From Opimibacter sp041746735 (lineage in GTDB: Bacteria; Bacteroidota; Bacteroidia; Chitinophagales; Saprospiraceae), in contig JBGTGP010000020.1 in the NCBI GenBank assembly GCA_041746735.1, forward strand, positions 62,001 to 126,000: a DNA stretch of 64,000 nucleotides, written 5' to 3'. Below the pieces are notes generated by a model that saw only the letters and a list, made by a program, of their open reading frames with translations, was not told where the DNA came from and did no database searches. Numbering within the stretch: the stretch's first letter is position 1; each line of letters begins with the position of its first letter. The position numbers and the translations under genes are program-made. Shown one piece after another: positions 1-9,010 of this stretch.

Positions 1-131
1 TCATAGTATTGGCCCTCATTTCCTTTTACCTGACCTATAAAGCACTCCAGGATGCCAAGATCATGGATATAGAGCGCATTCGCACATTCCTGGCCAGATG
101 GCGCCCGCTCCAAAAACCACAAGTGGCATGA
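1..131 (+). CDS. C-terminal end of an unidentified membrane protein (partial)
   Basis: An open frame enters from the left edge (first full codon at base 3) and ends at the TGA at 129-131. The visible 42 residues begin with a hydrophobic helix (IVLALISFYLTYKALQD) followed by a basic, probably cytosolic tail (RTFLARWRPLQKPQVA). Its stop overlaps the ATG of the PAP2 gene in an ATGA arrangement, so the two are probably translated in a coupled way and belong to one operon. Too little is visible to name a family. Confidence 0.6.
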   Translation, partial: IVLALISFYLTYKALQDAKIMDIERIRTFLARWRPLQKPQVA

Positions 132-769
132 ACGCGTGGAAATTGTATCTCATAGGTACTGTCGTCCTGGTGTGCGCAGGGATAGCATTTTCACTCATTG
201 GAGATAAAGGTTTTGTTCTTGCATGGTTTGCCGGACGACGACATCCATTCCCTGACTATTTTTTTTATTATGTAACCCTTTTAGGGGAACCCCCGGGATT
301 TATCATCATCGGCGTGCTGCTGTGGCTTCGCTCATGGAGAAAAATGTTGATCATCCCTATATTGGGCGGGCTGGTAACCCTGATCAGTTATATACTGAAA
401 AATATATTTGAACATGAACGACCGATTCTCTACCTCAAACGTATTGGATGGGAAGGTCCCCTGGGCGTACTCGATTATTATGTCAATACCGGCCATGCCA
501 GTTTTCCGTCAGGCCACTCGATGGCGGCCTGGGCTTTATTTACCCTGACAGCCGCGCTGATCGCCAGGCCTTGGGTATCCATCCTCTGTCTTCTCCTGGC
601 AGCGTCTGTGTCCGTTTCCAGAGTGTATCTGATGGTCCATTTTCTGCAGGATGTAGTAGCGGGTGCTGTCGTTGGCTTTGCCATCGGGTATATATTTTAT
701 TTTATCGCCGAACGGTATATAAAGACAAACCATCAAGATGTCTTGCTGGACGAAGCCGATCAGTCCTGA
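128..769 (+). CDS. PAP2-family membrane phosphatase
   Basis: Integral membrane phosphatase of the PAP2/type 2 phosphatidic acid phosphatase superfamily, which removes a phosphate from lipid or isoprenoid pyrophosphates such as undecaprenyl pyrophosphate. All three catalytic signatures are visible: KNIFEHERP (KX6RP), SFPSGHS (PSGH) and SRVYLMVHFLQD (SRX5HX3D). Five to six hydrophobic segments surround them, and the length (213 aa) fits the family. I place the start at 128 and not at an in-frame ATG at 98, because 128 gives an ATGA overlap with the preceding gene. The substrate (lipid A phosphate, undecaprenyl-PP or phosphatidylglycerophosphate) cannot be decided from sequence. Confidence 0.88.
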   Translation: MNAWKLYLIGTVVLVCAGIAFSLIGDKGFVLAWFAGRRHPFPDYFFYYVTLLGEPPGFIIIGVLLWLRSWRKMLIIPILGGLVTLISYILKNIFEHERPILYLKRIGWEGPLGVLDYYVNTGHASFPSGHSMAAWALFTLTAALIARPWVSILCLLLAASVSVSRVYLMVHFLQDVVAGAVVGFAIGYIFYFIAERYIKTNHQDVLLDEADQS

Positions 770-862
770 CATCTCTTTCCAGATCTAGCCTTTGGGCAAA
801 CACCATTCCCAGAACGAGTCTAAGTTTTCCACAGTATATTTACATCCTGATTCAAACTGGCT

Positions 863-1456
863 ATGAAATTTTTCTTACCACTGGTTTTAGCAATGTGTTT
901 AGGGCTTACAGGGATTTCTTCCTGTAAACAGGATACACCTTCGTCTTCTTCTTCCTCCGCTCAGGTGGACGGATTGAAAATCGCGTATGTAAATGGAGAT
1001 TCAATTCTTCTCCATTTTGATGAGTTTAGACGGGAATCCGAAGCCATGGATGCCAGACAACGGGTAGCGGAGCAGGAACTGCAGCAAAAAGGAGCCGCAC
1101 TGGAGAAAGAGATTATGGCCTACCAAAAGAAAGCTCAGTCGGGTACCATGACGGGCAAGGAAATGGAAGCGCAGGAACGATATCTGGGCTCACGGCAAGA
1201 AGCCGTCATGGCCGAGCGCGACAGAATGGCTCAGGAGATTATGGAAGAGACCTCTACGATCAATAAACGACTTCAGGCTGTCCTTCAGGAAAAGCTCCAG
1301 GCCATCAAACAAAAAGAAGGCTATGATTTTATTCTGAGTTATGTCGAAGGAGGTCAGATCCTGATTGCAGACAAGAAATTCGATATCACGGACCGTGTAT
1401 TGTTGGAGCTTAATGCTACCTCGCCCAGAACTACAAAATCGGATACCACAGATTGA
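863..1456 (+). CDS. OmpH/Skp-family periplasmic chaperone-like lipoprotein
   Basis: 197 aa. A lipoprotein signal peptide ends in the lipobox ISSC (Cys21), so the mature protein is probably lipidated. The rest begins with a beta strand containing IAYVNGDSILLHFDEF, continues with a long charged alpha-hairpin of heptad type (about residues 60-150) and closes with a short strand region (YDFILSYVEGGQILIADK). This is the OmpH/Skp architecture: trimeric chaperones that hold unfolded outer-membrane proteins in the periplasm. Classical Skp is soluble; lipid-anchored versions are frequent in Bacteroidota. It stands alone here, not in the usual bamA-ompH-lpxD cluster, so it may be a paralogue with another client. 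Confidence 0.8.
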   Translation: MKFFLPLVLAMCLGLTGISSCKQDTPSSSSSSAQVDGLKIAYVNGDSILLHFDEFRRESEAMDARQRVAEQELQQKGAALEKEIMAYQKKAQSGTMTGKEMEAQERYLGSRQEAVMAERDRMAQEIMEETSTINKRLQAVLQEKLQAIKQKEGYDFILSYVEGGQILIADKKFDITDRVLLELNATSPRTTKSDTTD

Positions 1457-1476
1457 GGTTGCACTTGGCGTACCAT

Positions 1477-3435
1477 TCATACTTTAAGGACCACACTTTT
1501 AAACTGTGAGGTGATTTGATCCCGCAACTGAAGGAGATCATAGTGGATGCGAATATGAATGGCCAGCTCTTCCTCCTCACCTGTTTCCTTCAGTTTGGAA
1601 ATATCGGTCATGTTTTTTTCGATCTGCTCCATCAGTACCTTCAACTTTAAACGCAGGATGGCGTTCTGCGCGTCCTTGGTAAAATTGATATCGGGATGCA
1701 ATTGGATCTGCAGTGGGATATCATGCTCTTCCCAACTCGCATACTCATACGGAAAAGAAAGCAATTCAATCGCAAGTCCCCGAATCTCCGGATCAGCGTG
1801 GTTGGTGAAATATGCAGGGCCGGGTGGTCTGTCATGTTCCAGTTCAGTCTTGTACTCCAAAATGATTTTCAGATAGATGTCATGCCGGATTTCTTCCATG
1901 ACATCCATGAGGCTGGAAAGTATGTACCGACCCAGTGGAGTCGGGTAGGATTCAGGCATGGGTTTGTCACCATAGTTCAGCAATATTCGGACAATATCTC
2001 GTTCCTGGTACTCATCTGTCAGTTCTGAAGTGCGTGTCATGGTGGCCTCAGACCGCTTCGCCTCCTGATCAAACATCTGCCGCTGTATCTCTCGATCACT
2101 GTCGGCTACTTCGCGTGGAATGCCCTTTTGTTTTTGCCTTATAAATTCATCAAACGCCTTATTCGTCTCGCGGATGAGAATGTGCTCATCGACTTTGAGG
2201 AGATGAGCGCATTCGGTGATGAAAGCGGATCGCTTGATGGCTTCCGGTATGCGCGCAAGTGTTTCCACCAGATCTTTGACCAGCATACTTTTTCGCATGG
2301 GATCACCTTCGGCTTCCTGGAGCAGCAGTTGCGTCTTGAAGAGGATAAAATCTTTACTATGTTGCCCAATGTATTCCTGAAAACCGGTCAGGCCAGTTTT
2401 GTTGACAAATGAATCAGGATCTTCTCCTTCTGGGAGAAGGGCTAACCTCACATCCATGTTTTCTTCGAGGATGAGGTCCAAACCACGCATAGCCGCTTTC
2501 ACTCCCGCTGGATCACTATCGTATAAGACCGTGATTCGGGGAGCATAACGTCTGATCAGCCGGATCTGATCCGGCGTCAATGCAGTCCCTGAGGATGCCA
2601 CTACATTTTCTATACCGGCCTGATGCAGGCTGATCACATCGGTATAGCCTTCCACGAGGAAGCAGTTGTCCTGCTCGCGCATCGATTTTCGGGCCTGAAA
2701 TAAGCCATACAGAACTTTCCTTTTATTGTAGATATCAGACTCCGGAGAGTTGATATATTTTGGTCCTTTCTTGGAGGAACCAAATTGACGGCCCGCGAAT
2801 GCAATGACCTTCCCGGAGATATTGAAAATAGGGAACACGACCCGGTGTCTGAAAAAATCACCTCCATATTGCGTCAATAGCCCTGCCCGCTGAAGGATAT
2901 CATCCGTAAAACCCTCTTTTTTGGCCTCCGTGACCAGTGCATCCGAATTGTCCGGGGCATAGCCGAGACCAAAGGTTTCTATGGTTTTGGCGCGAAAGCC
3001 ACGTTCCTGAAAATAGCCCAACCCGGCCAGTTTCCCCTCTTCTGTTTCGAAAAGCTGTTTTTTATAGAAACCCCAGGCAAATTCCAGCACCTTGTAGATG
3101 GTTTCACGTTCTCTTTCAGCCTGAATATCCTCTGTAGTTGCCTGAGTTTCTTCAAGTTGTATATTGTATTTCCCCGCCAGAAACCGGATAGCTTCCGGAA
3201 AATCATAGCCTTCATGCTCAATCACAAAGCGGACAGAATCACCTCCCTTTCCACAACCGAAACATTTAAAGATGTTTCGGGTAGGGGATACAGAAAAGGA
3301 AGGCGTTTTTTCATGATGGAAGGGACACAGGCCAGTCAAATTGCTGCCACGCCGCTTGAGGTTGACAAAATCAGCCACAACCTCCTCAATTCGGGCCCTT
3401 TCTATAACTTCGTCGATACTTTTCCGGCTGATCAT
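1477..3435 (-). CDS. dnaG: DNA primase DnaG
   Basis: 652 aa primase that makes RNA primers for DNA replication. The N-terminal CHC2 zinc ribbon is intact (Cys37, His40, Cys58, Cys61 in CPFH...CFGC). The catalytic TOPRIM core is visible as LVEGYTDVISLHQAG and YDSDPAG. The C-terminal part, expected to bind the replicative helicase DnaB, is diverged, as is usual between phyla. The gene is convergent with the OmpH-like gene, and its 5' end faces the dapB leader region with about 260 bp between the two starts. Confidence 0.97.
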   Translation of the reverse strand: MISRKSIDEVIERARIEEVVADFVNLKRRGSNLTGLCPFHHEKTPSFSVSPTRNIFKCFGCGKGGDSVRFVIEHEGYDFPEAIRFLAGKYNIQLEETQATTEDIQAERERETIYKVLEFAWGFYKKQLFETEEGKLAGLGYFQERGFRAKTIETFGLGYAPDNSDALVTEAKKEGFTDDILQRAGLLTQYGGDFFRHRVVFPIFNISGKVIAFAGRQFGSSKKGPKYINSPESDIYNKRKVLYGLFQARKSMREQDNCFLVEGYTDVISLHQAGIENVVASSGTALTPDQIRLIRRYAPRITVLYDSDPAGVKAAMRGLDLILEENMDVRLALLPEGEDPDSFVNKTGLTGFQEYIGQHSKDFILFKTQLLLQEAEGDPMRKSMLVKDLVETLARIPEAIKRSAFITECAHLLKVDEHILIRETNKAFDEFIRQKQKGIPREVADSDREIQRQMFDQEAKRSEATMTRTSELTDEYQERDIVRILLNYGDKPMPESYPTPLGRYILSSLMDVMEEIRHDIYLKIILEYKTELEHDRPPGPAYFTNHADPEIRGLAIELLSFPYEYASWEEHDIPLQIQLHPDINFTKDAQNAILRLKLKVLMEQIEKNMTDISKLKETGEEEELAIHIRIHYDLLQLRDQITSQFKSVVLKV

Positions 3436-3488
3436 CAGAATGTAAAACTAAATCTTTGGCGGATTTAATATAAATATGATACGAATCT

Positions 3489-3520
3489 ATTGCGGAAACA
3501 GTTTTGGAACGCTATATTTG
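3489..3520 (+). promoter_or_regulatory. Bacteroidota-type promoter
   Basis: TTG at 3490-3492 is followed, after 20 bp, by TATATTTG at 3513-3520, matching the Bacteroidota housekeeping promoter (about -33 TTTG/TTG, -7 TAnnTTTG). The expected start of transcription is near 3525-3528. It points toward the terminator at 3607-3640 and dapB beyond it. Confidence 0.6.
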
Positions 3521-3526
3521 TTTTCC

Positions 3527-3640
3527 GGTTGTTTCCCAACGTGATTTCGACCGCTACTAACTTGAATTCTTGATACGTTTTTAGGGTGTTCTCATAGTGT
3601 GTTCTTACCCGCTTTCCGATGGGGAGGCGGGTTTTTTTAT
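3527..3640 (+). ncRNA. Candidate small RNA or attenuated leader upstream of dapB
   Basis: A promoter-like element (3489-3520) and an intrinsic terminator (3607-3640) delimit a transcript of about 110 nt with no plausible reading frame. It could be an independent small RNA or a leader that attenuates dapB transcription 57 bp downstream. I do not recognise SRP RNA, tmRNA, 6S RNA, a T-box or a lysine riboswitch in it. The boundaries are inferred from the promoter and terminator only. Confidence 0.4.
3607..3640 (+). terminator. Intrinsic terminator upstream of dapB
   Basis: ACCCGC at 3607-3612 pairs with GCGGGT at 3627-3632, and seven to eight T residues follow directly. It lies before dapB with no protein gene upstream on this strand, so it ends a non-coding transcript. 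Confidence 0.7.
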
Positions 3641-3696
3641 TCCCGAATCAATGCTGTGCAATTCCTTAAAAACAAGCATTTTAAATATTTAATTTA

Positions 3697-4422
3697 ATGA
3701 TAACTATCGGAATCGTCGGCATGGGCCGCATGGGGCAGGCCATAGCAGGGCTTTTGGAATCAAAGCCAGACATATCTTTTATCTCTTTTCAGCGTATTTC
3801 ACCTGATAATCAGGCACTTTTGAAGAATTGTGATGTTGCCATTGAGTTCACGACCCCCGACGCAGCTCCTGAGGTGATTCGCCACTGTCTCGACGCTGGT
3901 GTTCCGGTGATATCAGGCACGACAGGCTGGCATGAATACCACTTGCCCGCCATTTTTTCCCATGCCCGCCATACCGGAGGTGTCCTGCTGTATGCGACAA
4001 ATTTCAGCGTCGGTATGAATATCGTTTTTGAACTCAACAAAAAACTGGCTTCGGCGATGAAGGAGTTTCCGGCTTTTAGACCTGCAGTTAAAGAAGCCCA
4101 TCATATCCATAAAAAGGATATCCCCAGTGGCACGGCATACACTTTGCTTGAGGATATACTGACCCAACATACTTCCTATTATGGATTTACTTTAAATCCG
4201 ATGACGTCACTGGAATCGGACCGGATCAGCGTTGAGGCGATCCGTGAAGGAGAGATTAAAGGCCTTCATGAAGTCAGTTGGCAGTCAGTTGGAGAGAAAA
4301 TTACTATCATTCATGAAGCATTTGATCGAAAGATATTTGCAGAAGGAGCAGTCATGGCGGCCTTATGGCTGACACGGCAGAAACCAGGAATTTACACCAT
4401 GAAGGATATTATTCAAATTTGA
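3697..4422 (+). CDS. dapB: 4-hydroxy-tetrahydrodipicolinate reductase
   Basis: 241 aa, the normal DapB length. It reduces 4-hydroxy-tetrahydrodipicolinate with NAD(P)H in the lysine/diaminopimelate pathway, and so supplies peptidoglycan precursor. The N-terminal Rossmann motif is IGIVGMGRMGQAI. The substrate-binding and catalytic signature is EAHHIHKKDIPSGTA, containing the conserved His-His and Lys-Asp-x-Pro-Ser-Gly-Thr. The gene is monocistronic: a leader with a terminator precedes it and a strong terminator follows it. Confidence 0.96.
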   Translation: MITIGIVGMGRMGQAIAGLLESKPDISFISFQRISPDNQALLKNCDVAIEFTTPDAAPEVIRHCLDAGVPVISGTTGWHEYHLPAIFSHARHTGGVLLYATNFSVGMNIVFELNKKLASAMKEFPAFRPAVKEAHHIHKKDIPSGTAYTLLEDILTQHTSYYGFTLNPMTSLESDRISVEAIREGEIKGLHEVSWQSVGEKITIIHEAFDRKIFAEGAVMAALWLTRQKPGIYTMKDIIQI

Positions 4423-4448
4423 ATTTCAGCACAAGGATGTAAAAAGAA

Positions 4449-4485
4449 AAGGTCTTCCTGATAAAGGAAGACCTTTTCTTTTTTT
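4449..4485 (+). terminator. Intrinsic terminator of dapB
   Basis: A perfect 11-bp stem (AAGGTCTTCCT at 4449-4459, AGGAAGACCTT at 4465-4475) with a five-base loop is followed by a T-rich tail. It lies just after the dapB stop. Confidence 0.9.
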
Positions 4486-4558
4486 ATGGCCAGAGATTGA
4501 CAATACAGCAAGTGAGTCGACCTAACTTCGCGAAAGCATTGTCTGGCGCGCGATATGA

Positions 4559-5149
4559 TTATTCTGTCACCAGCTGTATTGCCAGATCAAACTCATCATA
4601 GATTGTTTTGTCTCCAAGGCTATCAAAAAACCTGCCGGAGCCGTACTTTACATTATATAAGGAACGGTCTATCGTGATAGTAGCTGAAGCGACATAATGC
4701 TTGCCACTGGGTGTGATAAAAGCCGTAAACGACACGGGTTGCGTAATGCCTCTGATCGTCAGATCTGCCTGGATGTCAAAATTGTCATTTCCCCTTGCAA
4801 ATGCCTGCTTGATAACCAGATCCGCCGTTGGGAATTCACTAACATTGAAAAAGTCATCGGACTTAAGGTGTCCTTCCAGTTTGCCGGCAGATTCGCCCTT
4901 CATATCCAGCACAGCAATCGAGGACATGTCTACCTTGAAAGAGCCTGCTGTCAAAATTCCATCCGTAATGACAAGGTTTCCTTCCTTGATATTGACGGTG
5001 CCGAAATGCTTGCCGGTCACTTTCCGTCCGGTCCATTCGATTTTGGATTTTTCAGTGCTGACCTTGAGGCCATCTTTGCCCGGATTGCCGGCGAATGCCG
5101 CAGTAGAAATACTGACAGCTAAAATCAAAGAAAATACGAGTTTCATCAT
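4559..5149 (-). CDS. YceI-family periplasmic lipid/isoprenoid-binding protein
   Basis: 196 aa with a cleavable signal peptide (MMKLVFSLILAVSISTAAFA). The mature part matches the YceI lipocalin-like fold: an N-terminal SKIEWTGRKVTGKHFGTVN strand pattern, the SFKVDMSSIAVLD core, GHLKSDDFFNVSEFPTA, and a C-terminal FDSLGDKTIYDEFDLAI. Members bind polyisoprenoids or fatty-acid derivatives in an internal barrel; the ligand here is unknown. It is monocistronic by position. Confidence 0.9.
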   Translation of the reverse strand: MMKLVFSLILAVSISTAAFAGNPGKDGLKVSTEKSKIEWTGRKVTGKHFGTVNIKEGNLVITDGILTAGSFKVDMSSIAVLDMKGESAGKLEGHLKSDDFFNVSEFPTADLVIKQAFARGNDNFDIQADLTIRGITQPVSFTAFITPSGKHYVASATITIDRSLYNVKYGSGRFFDSLGDKTIYDEFDLAIQLVTE

Positions 5150-5333
5150 GTGTTTTTAATTTATGGTTGAATGAATAACCAAATAACATGATGTTGCCCG
5201 GTTTGTTCGCCAGTAACTTTAGAAGTATTTTCCTGAGCGGATGAACCGGAAGAAAGAAGTGCCGGAAATTCTATTTTACAGGACGATCCGGAAATAACAG
5301 GGATGTTAATTTTTTCCTAATACACCTTTTGAA

Positions 5334-7106
5334 TCAATCAACTAGCGTGAAGCCCCAGGGCAATCTGGCCTGCGGTTCACCGGACTGAATGACTTTCCAG
5401 TAGTGGAGAACCTCAGGCACATTTCCGGCTATCATCGATGATACTCCTGCATTTTTCGGATCCATCAGATCGGAAATAAATTTTTGTATCGGATTTTGAA
5501 GGATCGGATATTCCCGGATGCGATATGCTTCAAGTCCGGCAAGTGCAGCGGCTGATTCTATAGCATCTTCCAGGCTGCCTAACTTATCCGCAAGCCCGAT
5601 TTCTACAGCTTTTTTTCCAGACCAGATCCGGCCCCGCGCAATGGCATGTACTTCATCCCGGGTCATATCACGCCCTTCAGCCACTTTGGAGAGGAAGAGC
5701 TCATAATAGGCATCAGTACGTTCCTGGAGATACGAATGTTCACGTTCTGACCAGGGAAACATCAGCGTGAAGTCCGCGCTGTAAGGCCCCGTACGTACCG
5801 TATCAAACCGGACGCCCAGTTTTTCATCCAATGCTTTTGCAGGATTGGGTATAACGGAGAAAACGCCGATACTTCCTGTCAGGGTATTGGGTTGTGCGAA
5901 GATGCTGTCCGCCATAGCAGACAGGTAGTACCCACCGGAAGCCGCCAGATCACCCATAGAAATAACCAGCTTTTTCCCGTCCGCCTGGAGTCCGATGAGT
6001 TCGCGGTAGATGTTCTCTGCGCTCAGGATACTTCCCCCCGGACTGTTGATGCGCAAGACGACGGCCTTGATATCCTCTTGGCGACGGATGTCACGAAGGA
6101 GTTTAACATAGCGACCGTCATCTACAACGCCATACTCCTTCCGACCACTGACGATTTCACCTTCGGCATAGACGACAGCGATTTTGTCCTTGATTTTAAG
6201 GTTGACTTTCTCTGACGGTGTTGCAGCGGCATACTCTTCGATGGTAATATAGGTGATACGTTGATTGGGAGTCTTCCCCATCTCCGAATTCATCCAGGCT
6301 TCGCAATTGGCCCGAGAACCTATCTCATCGACAAGGCCAAAGGCTAAAGCATCCTCCGCTTTTTTGATCTGAAACTCCCAGGCCATTTTGTGCAATTCGT
6401 CGACAGGGATGTTCCGTGATGTAGAGATGTCGTCAAGATACATGGCGTAGGTTTCGGTCAGATACTCCCGGGTCTGGAGTTTATTTTCAGGACTCATATC
6501 TTTTCTGCGGAATGGCTCAGTAGCACTCTTGAAATCTCCGGCATAATAGATCTGCATATCAATCCCGATCTTATCCAATAGTCCTTTAAAAAATGGGGTA
6601 TAGCTGGCATATCCTCTGAAGTCCACAGTGCCGACCGGATGTAAGGTGATATGGTCTGCGGGGCTGGCCAGATAATAGCCAGGCTGGGTATAGAAATCAC
6701 CGTAAGCCGCCAGAAATTTATCTGACATCTTATATTCGGAAAGGGCATCCAAGATAACCCGCGCTGAACTTGCACCCAGACCCCCCAACCCATTATCGAT
6801 CAGAATGCCGCTGATTTTGGGATCACCTGCCGCATGGCGTATGAGACCCGCTATGTCATGTAATCCGGGTATGTCATGTTCCTGTAGAGAGAAAGTGGAG
6901 GCTGAGACATTATTCGTATGTTCAGGCACATACTGAGTGAAATCGAGCTTCAGGACACTTCCGCTGCGAACAACAGCCTTACCACCTCCACCGCTCATAC
7001 CGGCGACGATCGCCGCAAATACCGCGATACTGAGGAAGAAAAGTATCCCCCCGGCAATAAATACGCCCAGGCAACTGGCCAAGGTAAATTTGAAAAAATC
7101 TTTCAT
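5334..7106 (-). CDS. sppA: Signal peptide peptidase SppA, 67-kDa type
   Basis: 590 aa, membrane-anchored serine protease that degrades leftover signal peptides. It has the duplicated (long) architecture: an N-terminal half with the catalytic lysine in YAGDFKSATEPFRRKDM and a C-terminal half with the nucleophile serine in GDLAASGGYYLSAMADS. One transmembrane helix follows the start. I prefer the ATG at 7106 (MKDFFKF) because it puts the hydrophobic anchor next to the N-terminus; an upstream in-frame start at 7157 would add 17 residues with no family resemblance. Confidence 0.93.
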   Translation of the reverse strand: MKDFFKFTLASCLGVFIAGGILFFLSIAVFAAIVAGMSGGGGKAVVRSGSVLKLDFTQYVPEHTNNVSASTFSLQEHDIPGLHDIAGLIRHAAGDPKISGILIDNGLGGLGASSARVILDALSEYKMSDKFLAAYGDFYTQPGYYLASPADHITLHPVGTVDFRGYASYTPFFKGLLDKIGIDMQIYYAGDFKSATEPFRRKDMSPENKLQTREYLTETYAMYLDDISTSRNIPVDELHKMAWEFQIKKAEDALAFGLVDEIGSRANCEAWMNSEMGKTPNQRITYITIEEYAAATPSEKVNLKIKDKIAVVYAEGEIVSGRKEYGVVDDGRYVKLLRDIRRQEDIKAVVLRINSPGGSILSAENIYRELIGLQADGKKLVISMGDLAASGGYYLSAMADSIFAQPNTLTGSIGVFSVIPNPAKALDEKLGVRFDTVRTGPYSADFTLMFPWSEREHSYLQERTDAYYELFLSKVAEGRDMTRDEVHAIARGRIWSGKKAVEIGLADKLGSLEDAIESAAALAGLEAYRIREYPILQNPIQKFISDLMDPKNAGVSSMIAGNVPEVLHYWKVIQSGEPQARLPWGFTLVD

Positions 7107-7224
7107 GTCTGACAGGTTCCGGTATTGTTGTAAAATATTATAGGCAAAGGTCAGCAAACAAAACCATCCCGAGGGATACCCCGTTGCAGATTTAGACTAA
7201 TATTGATGAGGATTGATCGATTTT

Positions 7225-7977
7225 TCAGGAACCCGGTCTGCGTTCATCAAAGGTGGGCAGCTTCAAGTCCATGGCTTCCATTGACTTGAGCACTTTTTCA
7301 GCGATGTAATAATCCCGGTACCAGCGTTGGTCCACCGGGGCTATAATCCAGGGAATCTCGCTTCGATTGATGGCATCTTCATAACAAAAGCGGTATTCCT
7401 CCCATCGTTCTGCTTCTTTCCAGTCGGCTGGATTGTGCTTCCAGTTTTTGGTTGGGCTATCGATCCGCTCCTGGAGTTTTTCCATTTGCATCTCCGGGGA
7501 GATATGCATATAGAATTTGAGTATGGTCGTTTGATTATCCCGTACAAGCAGTTTTTCCCATTCGTTGATCGCTTGTATCCTGTCTGTTACAGTGTCCTCA
7601 CTGATCCATTTATGAACGCGCTGAATGAGGACATCTTCATAATGCGACCGGATAAACACCTGGATCATTCCTTTTGCCGGAGCACGTTTGCTAACCCGCC
7701 AAAGAAAGTCATGGGCAAACTCCTCTTCAGTGGGTTTTCGAAAAGGATAGGCCTGTATGCCAGTAGGGTTGCAGCAGGAAAACACTTTGCGGGTGGCGCC
7801 GTCTTTCCCACTGGCATCCATGCCTTGAAAGACCACGAGCAGGTTATGTTTTTTTCCGGCATACATCATATGCTGTAGATCACCTATTCGACGGACCATG
7901 CGTTCCGTTTTTCTTCGTGTATCTTCTTTGGAAAAGCTCTTTGGGGCCGTAGTAGGTAGGTCGTTCAGTTGTATCAT
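7225..7977 (-). CDS. ppk2: Polyphosphate kinase 2 family protein (PPK2)
   Basis: 250 aa. PPK2 enzymes transfer phosphate between polyphosphate and nucleotides. Visible are the Walker A-like FQGMDASGKDGATRKVF, the lid-region RSHYEDVLIQRVH, and a C-terminal WIIAPVDQRWYRDYYIAEKVL that closes the P-loop kinase fold. Whether it makes ATP/GTP or phosphorylates AMP/ADP cannot be told by eye. Its ATG overlaps the stop of the upstream DUF58 gene by 4 bp (ATGA), so the two are cotranslated, an uncommon pairing. Confidence 0.88.
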   Translation of the reverse strand: MIQLNDLPTTAPKSFSKEDTRRKTERMVRRIGDLQHMMYAGKKHNLLVVFQGMDASGKDGATRKVFSCCNPTGIQAYPFRKPTEEEFAHDFLWRVSKRAPAKGMIQVFIRSHYEDVLIQRVHKWISEDTVTDRIQAINEWEKLLVRDNQTTILKFYMHISPEMQMEKLQERIDSPTKNWKHNPADWKEAERWEEYRFCYEDAINRSEIPWIIAPVDQRWYRDYYIAEKVLKSMEAMDLKLPTFDERRPGS

Positions 7978-8897
7978 ATTGCCATCTTACTTCTTCGTAC
8001 TAAAAAGGCTTGCAATACGGGAGCAAACCCCTGCTGCTGATCTGCAGCGACAAAATCTATTTTGTATTGAAGGCATTTGAGGTTAAGTTGTTCATAAAAT
8101 GCAGCCATATGCTCTTTATAAGCTTTTCGCACTTCATGAGGGCGCAGTTTGAGCTTCTCTCCAGTCTCCATATCCATAAACAGATAGGGACGGTTGTCAA
8201 ACGCAAACTCCATTTCCTTTTCATGATCCAGCACATGGAAAAGGACCACTTCATGCTTGTTATGTTTGAGGTGTTGCAGAGCGCCAAAAATATCCTCTGC
8301 CCCATCGCTTTCCAGCATATCACTGAAAATAATAACCATGGAGCGCTTATGAATGCTGTCAGCGATTTGATGCAGGGCCTGAGCAGCGGACGTTGTTTTG
8401 TTGAGTTGTGGTTGGAGTACCAATTGTTCGAGATGATTCAGCATCAGCCTGTAGTGAGTATGGCTACTTTTACATGGCGTATGAAGCCGCAGTTGATCAT
8501 CAAACAAACTGAGACCAAATGCATCCCTTTGCTTTCGCAACAGGTTCATCAGGGATGCGGCGGCCAGTACACTGAACCTCATCTTATTCCATCCGGGCTG
8601 ATCTGATGCCAGATATGGATACTGCATGGAGGAAGACACATCGATCACGATCTGGCACCGCAGATTGGTTTCTTCTTCAAACTTTTTTGAATACAACCGG
8701 TCTGTCCGGGCATAAATTTTCCAGTCGATGTTTCGGGTAGATTCTCCCGGATTATATAGCCGGTGCTCCGCAAACTCAACTGAAAAGCCATGGAATGGAC
8801 TTTTATGCAGACCGATGATAAAACCCTCCACTACCTGCTTGGCCAGTAACTCAAGGTTGTCAAATTGGCGGAGTTCATGCTGATCAAAATAACTCAT
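7974..8897 (-). CDS. DUF58 / von Willebrand A-like protein
   Basis: About 307 aa DUF58 protein. The signature YNPGESTRNIDWKIYARTD is present, followed by a degenerate VWA core with a MIDAS-like DVSSSM. Such proteins usually sit beside a MoxR AAA+ ATPase and Bat/VWA genes; none is here, which is odd. Instead the stop overlaps the ATG of the PPK2 gene. I choose the ATG at 8897 (MSYFDQHELRQF); a TTG at 8942 would add 15 residues and would nearly abut the trxA terminator. The molecular role is unknown. Confidence 0.85.
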   Translation of the reverse strand: MSYFDQHELRQFDNLELLAKQVVEGFIIGLHKSPFHGFSVEFAEHRLYNPGESTRNIDWKIYARTDRLYSKKFEEETNLRCQIVIDVSSSMQYPYLASDQPGWNKMRFSVLAAASLMNLLRKQRDAFGLSLFDDQLRLHTPCKSSHTHYRLMLNHLEQLVLQPQLNKTTSAAQALHQIADSIHKRSMVIIFSDMLESDGAEDIFGALQHLKHNKHEVVLFHVLDHEKEMEFAFDNRPYLFMDMETGEKLKLRPHEVRKAYKEHMAAFYEQLNLKCLQYKIDFVAADQQQGFAPVLQAFLVRRSKMAI

Positions 8898-8947
8898 CGG
8901 GCCTAATTTAGGGAATTCTGAGGATTGAAGCAGTTTGAGCAATTATA

Positions 8948-8980
8948 AACAAAAGCCTCCGGAAGAATCCTTCCGAAGGC
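8948..8980 (-). terminator. Intrinsic terminator of trxA
   Basis: Read on the minus strand, an 11-bp stem (8970-8980 with 8955-8965, one mismatch, loop of four) is followed by TTTTGTTT. It separates trxA from the DUF58-PPK2 operon. Confidence 0.85.
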
Positions 8981-9010
8981 ATAAACGTGTTGTGAATCGT
9001 ATGGCGTAGG

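Noticed and set aside
98..127. In-frame ATG at 98 as the start of the PAP2 phosphatase
   Set aside because: It lies inside the upstream reading frame; the ATG at 128 gives the usual 4-bp overlap and starts nearer the first helix.
3527..3640. SRP RNA, 6S RNA, T-box or lysine riboswitch
   Set aside because: None of the characteristic conserved segments was found; kept only as an unnamed RNA candidate.
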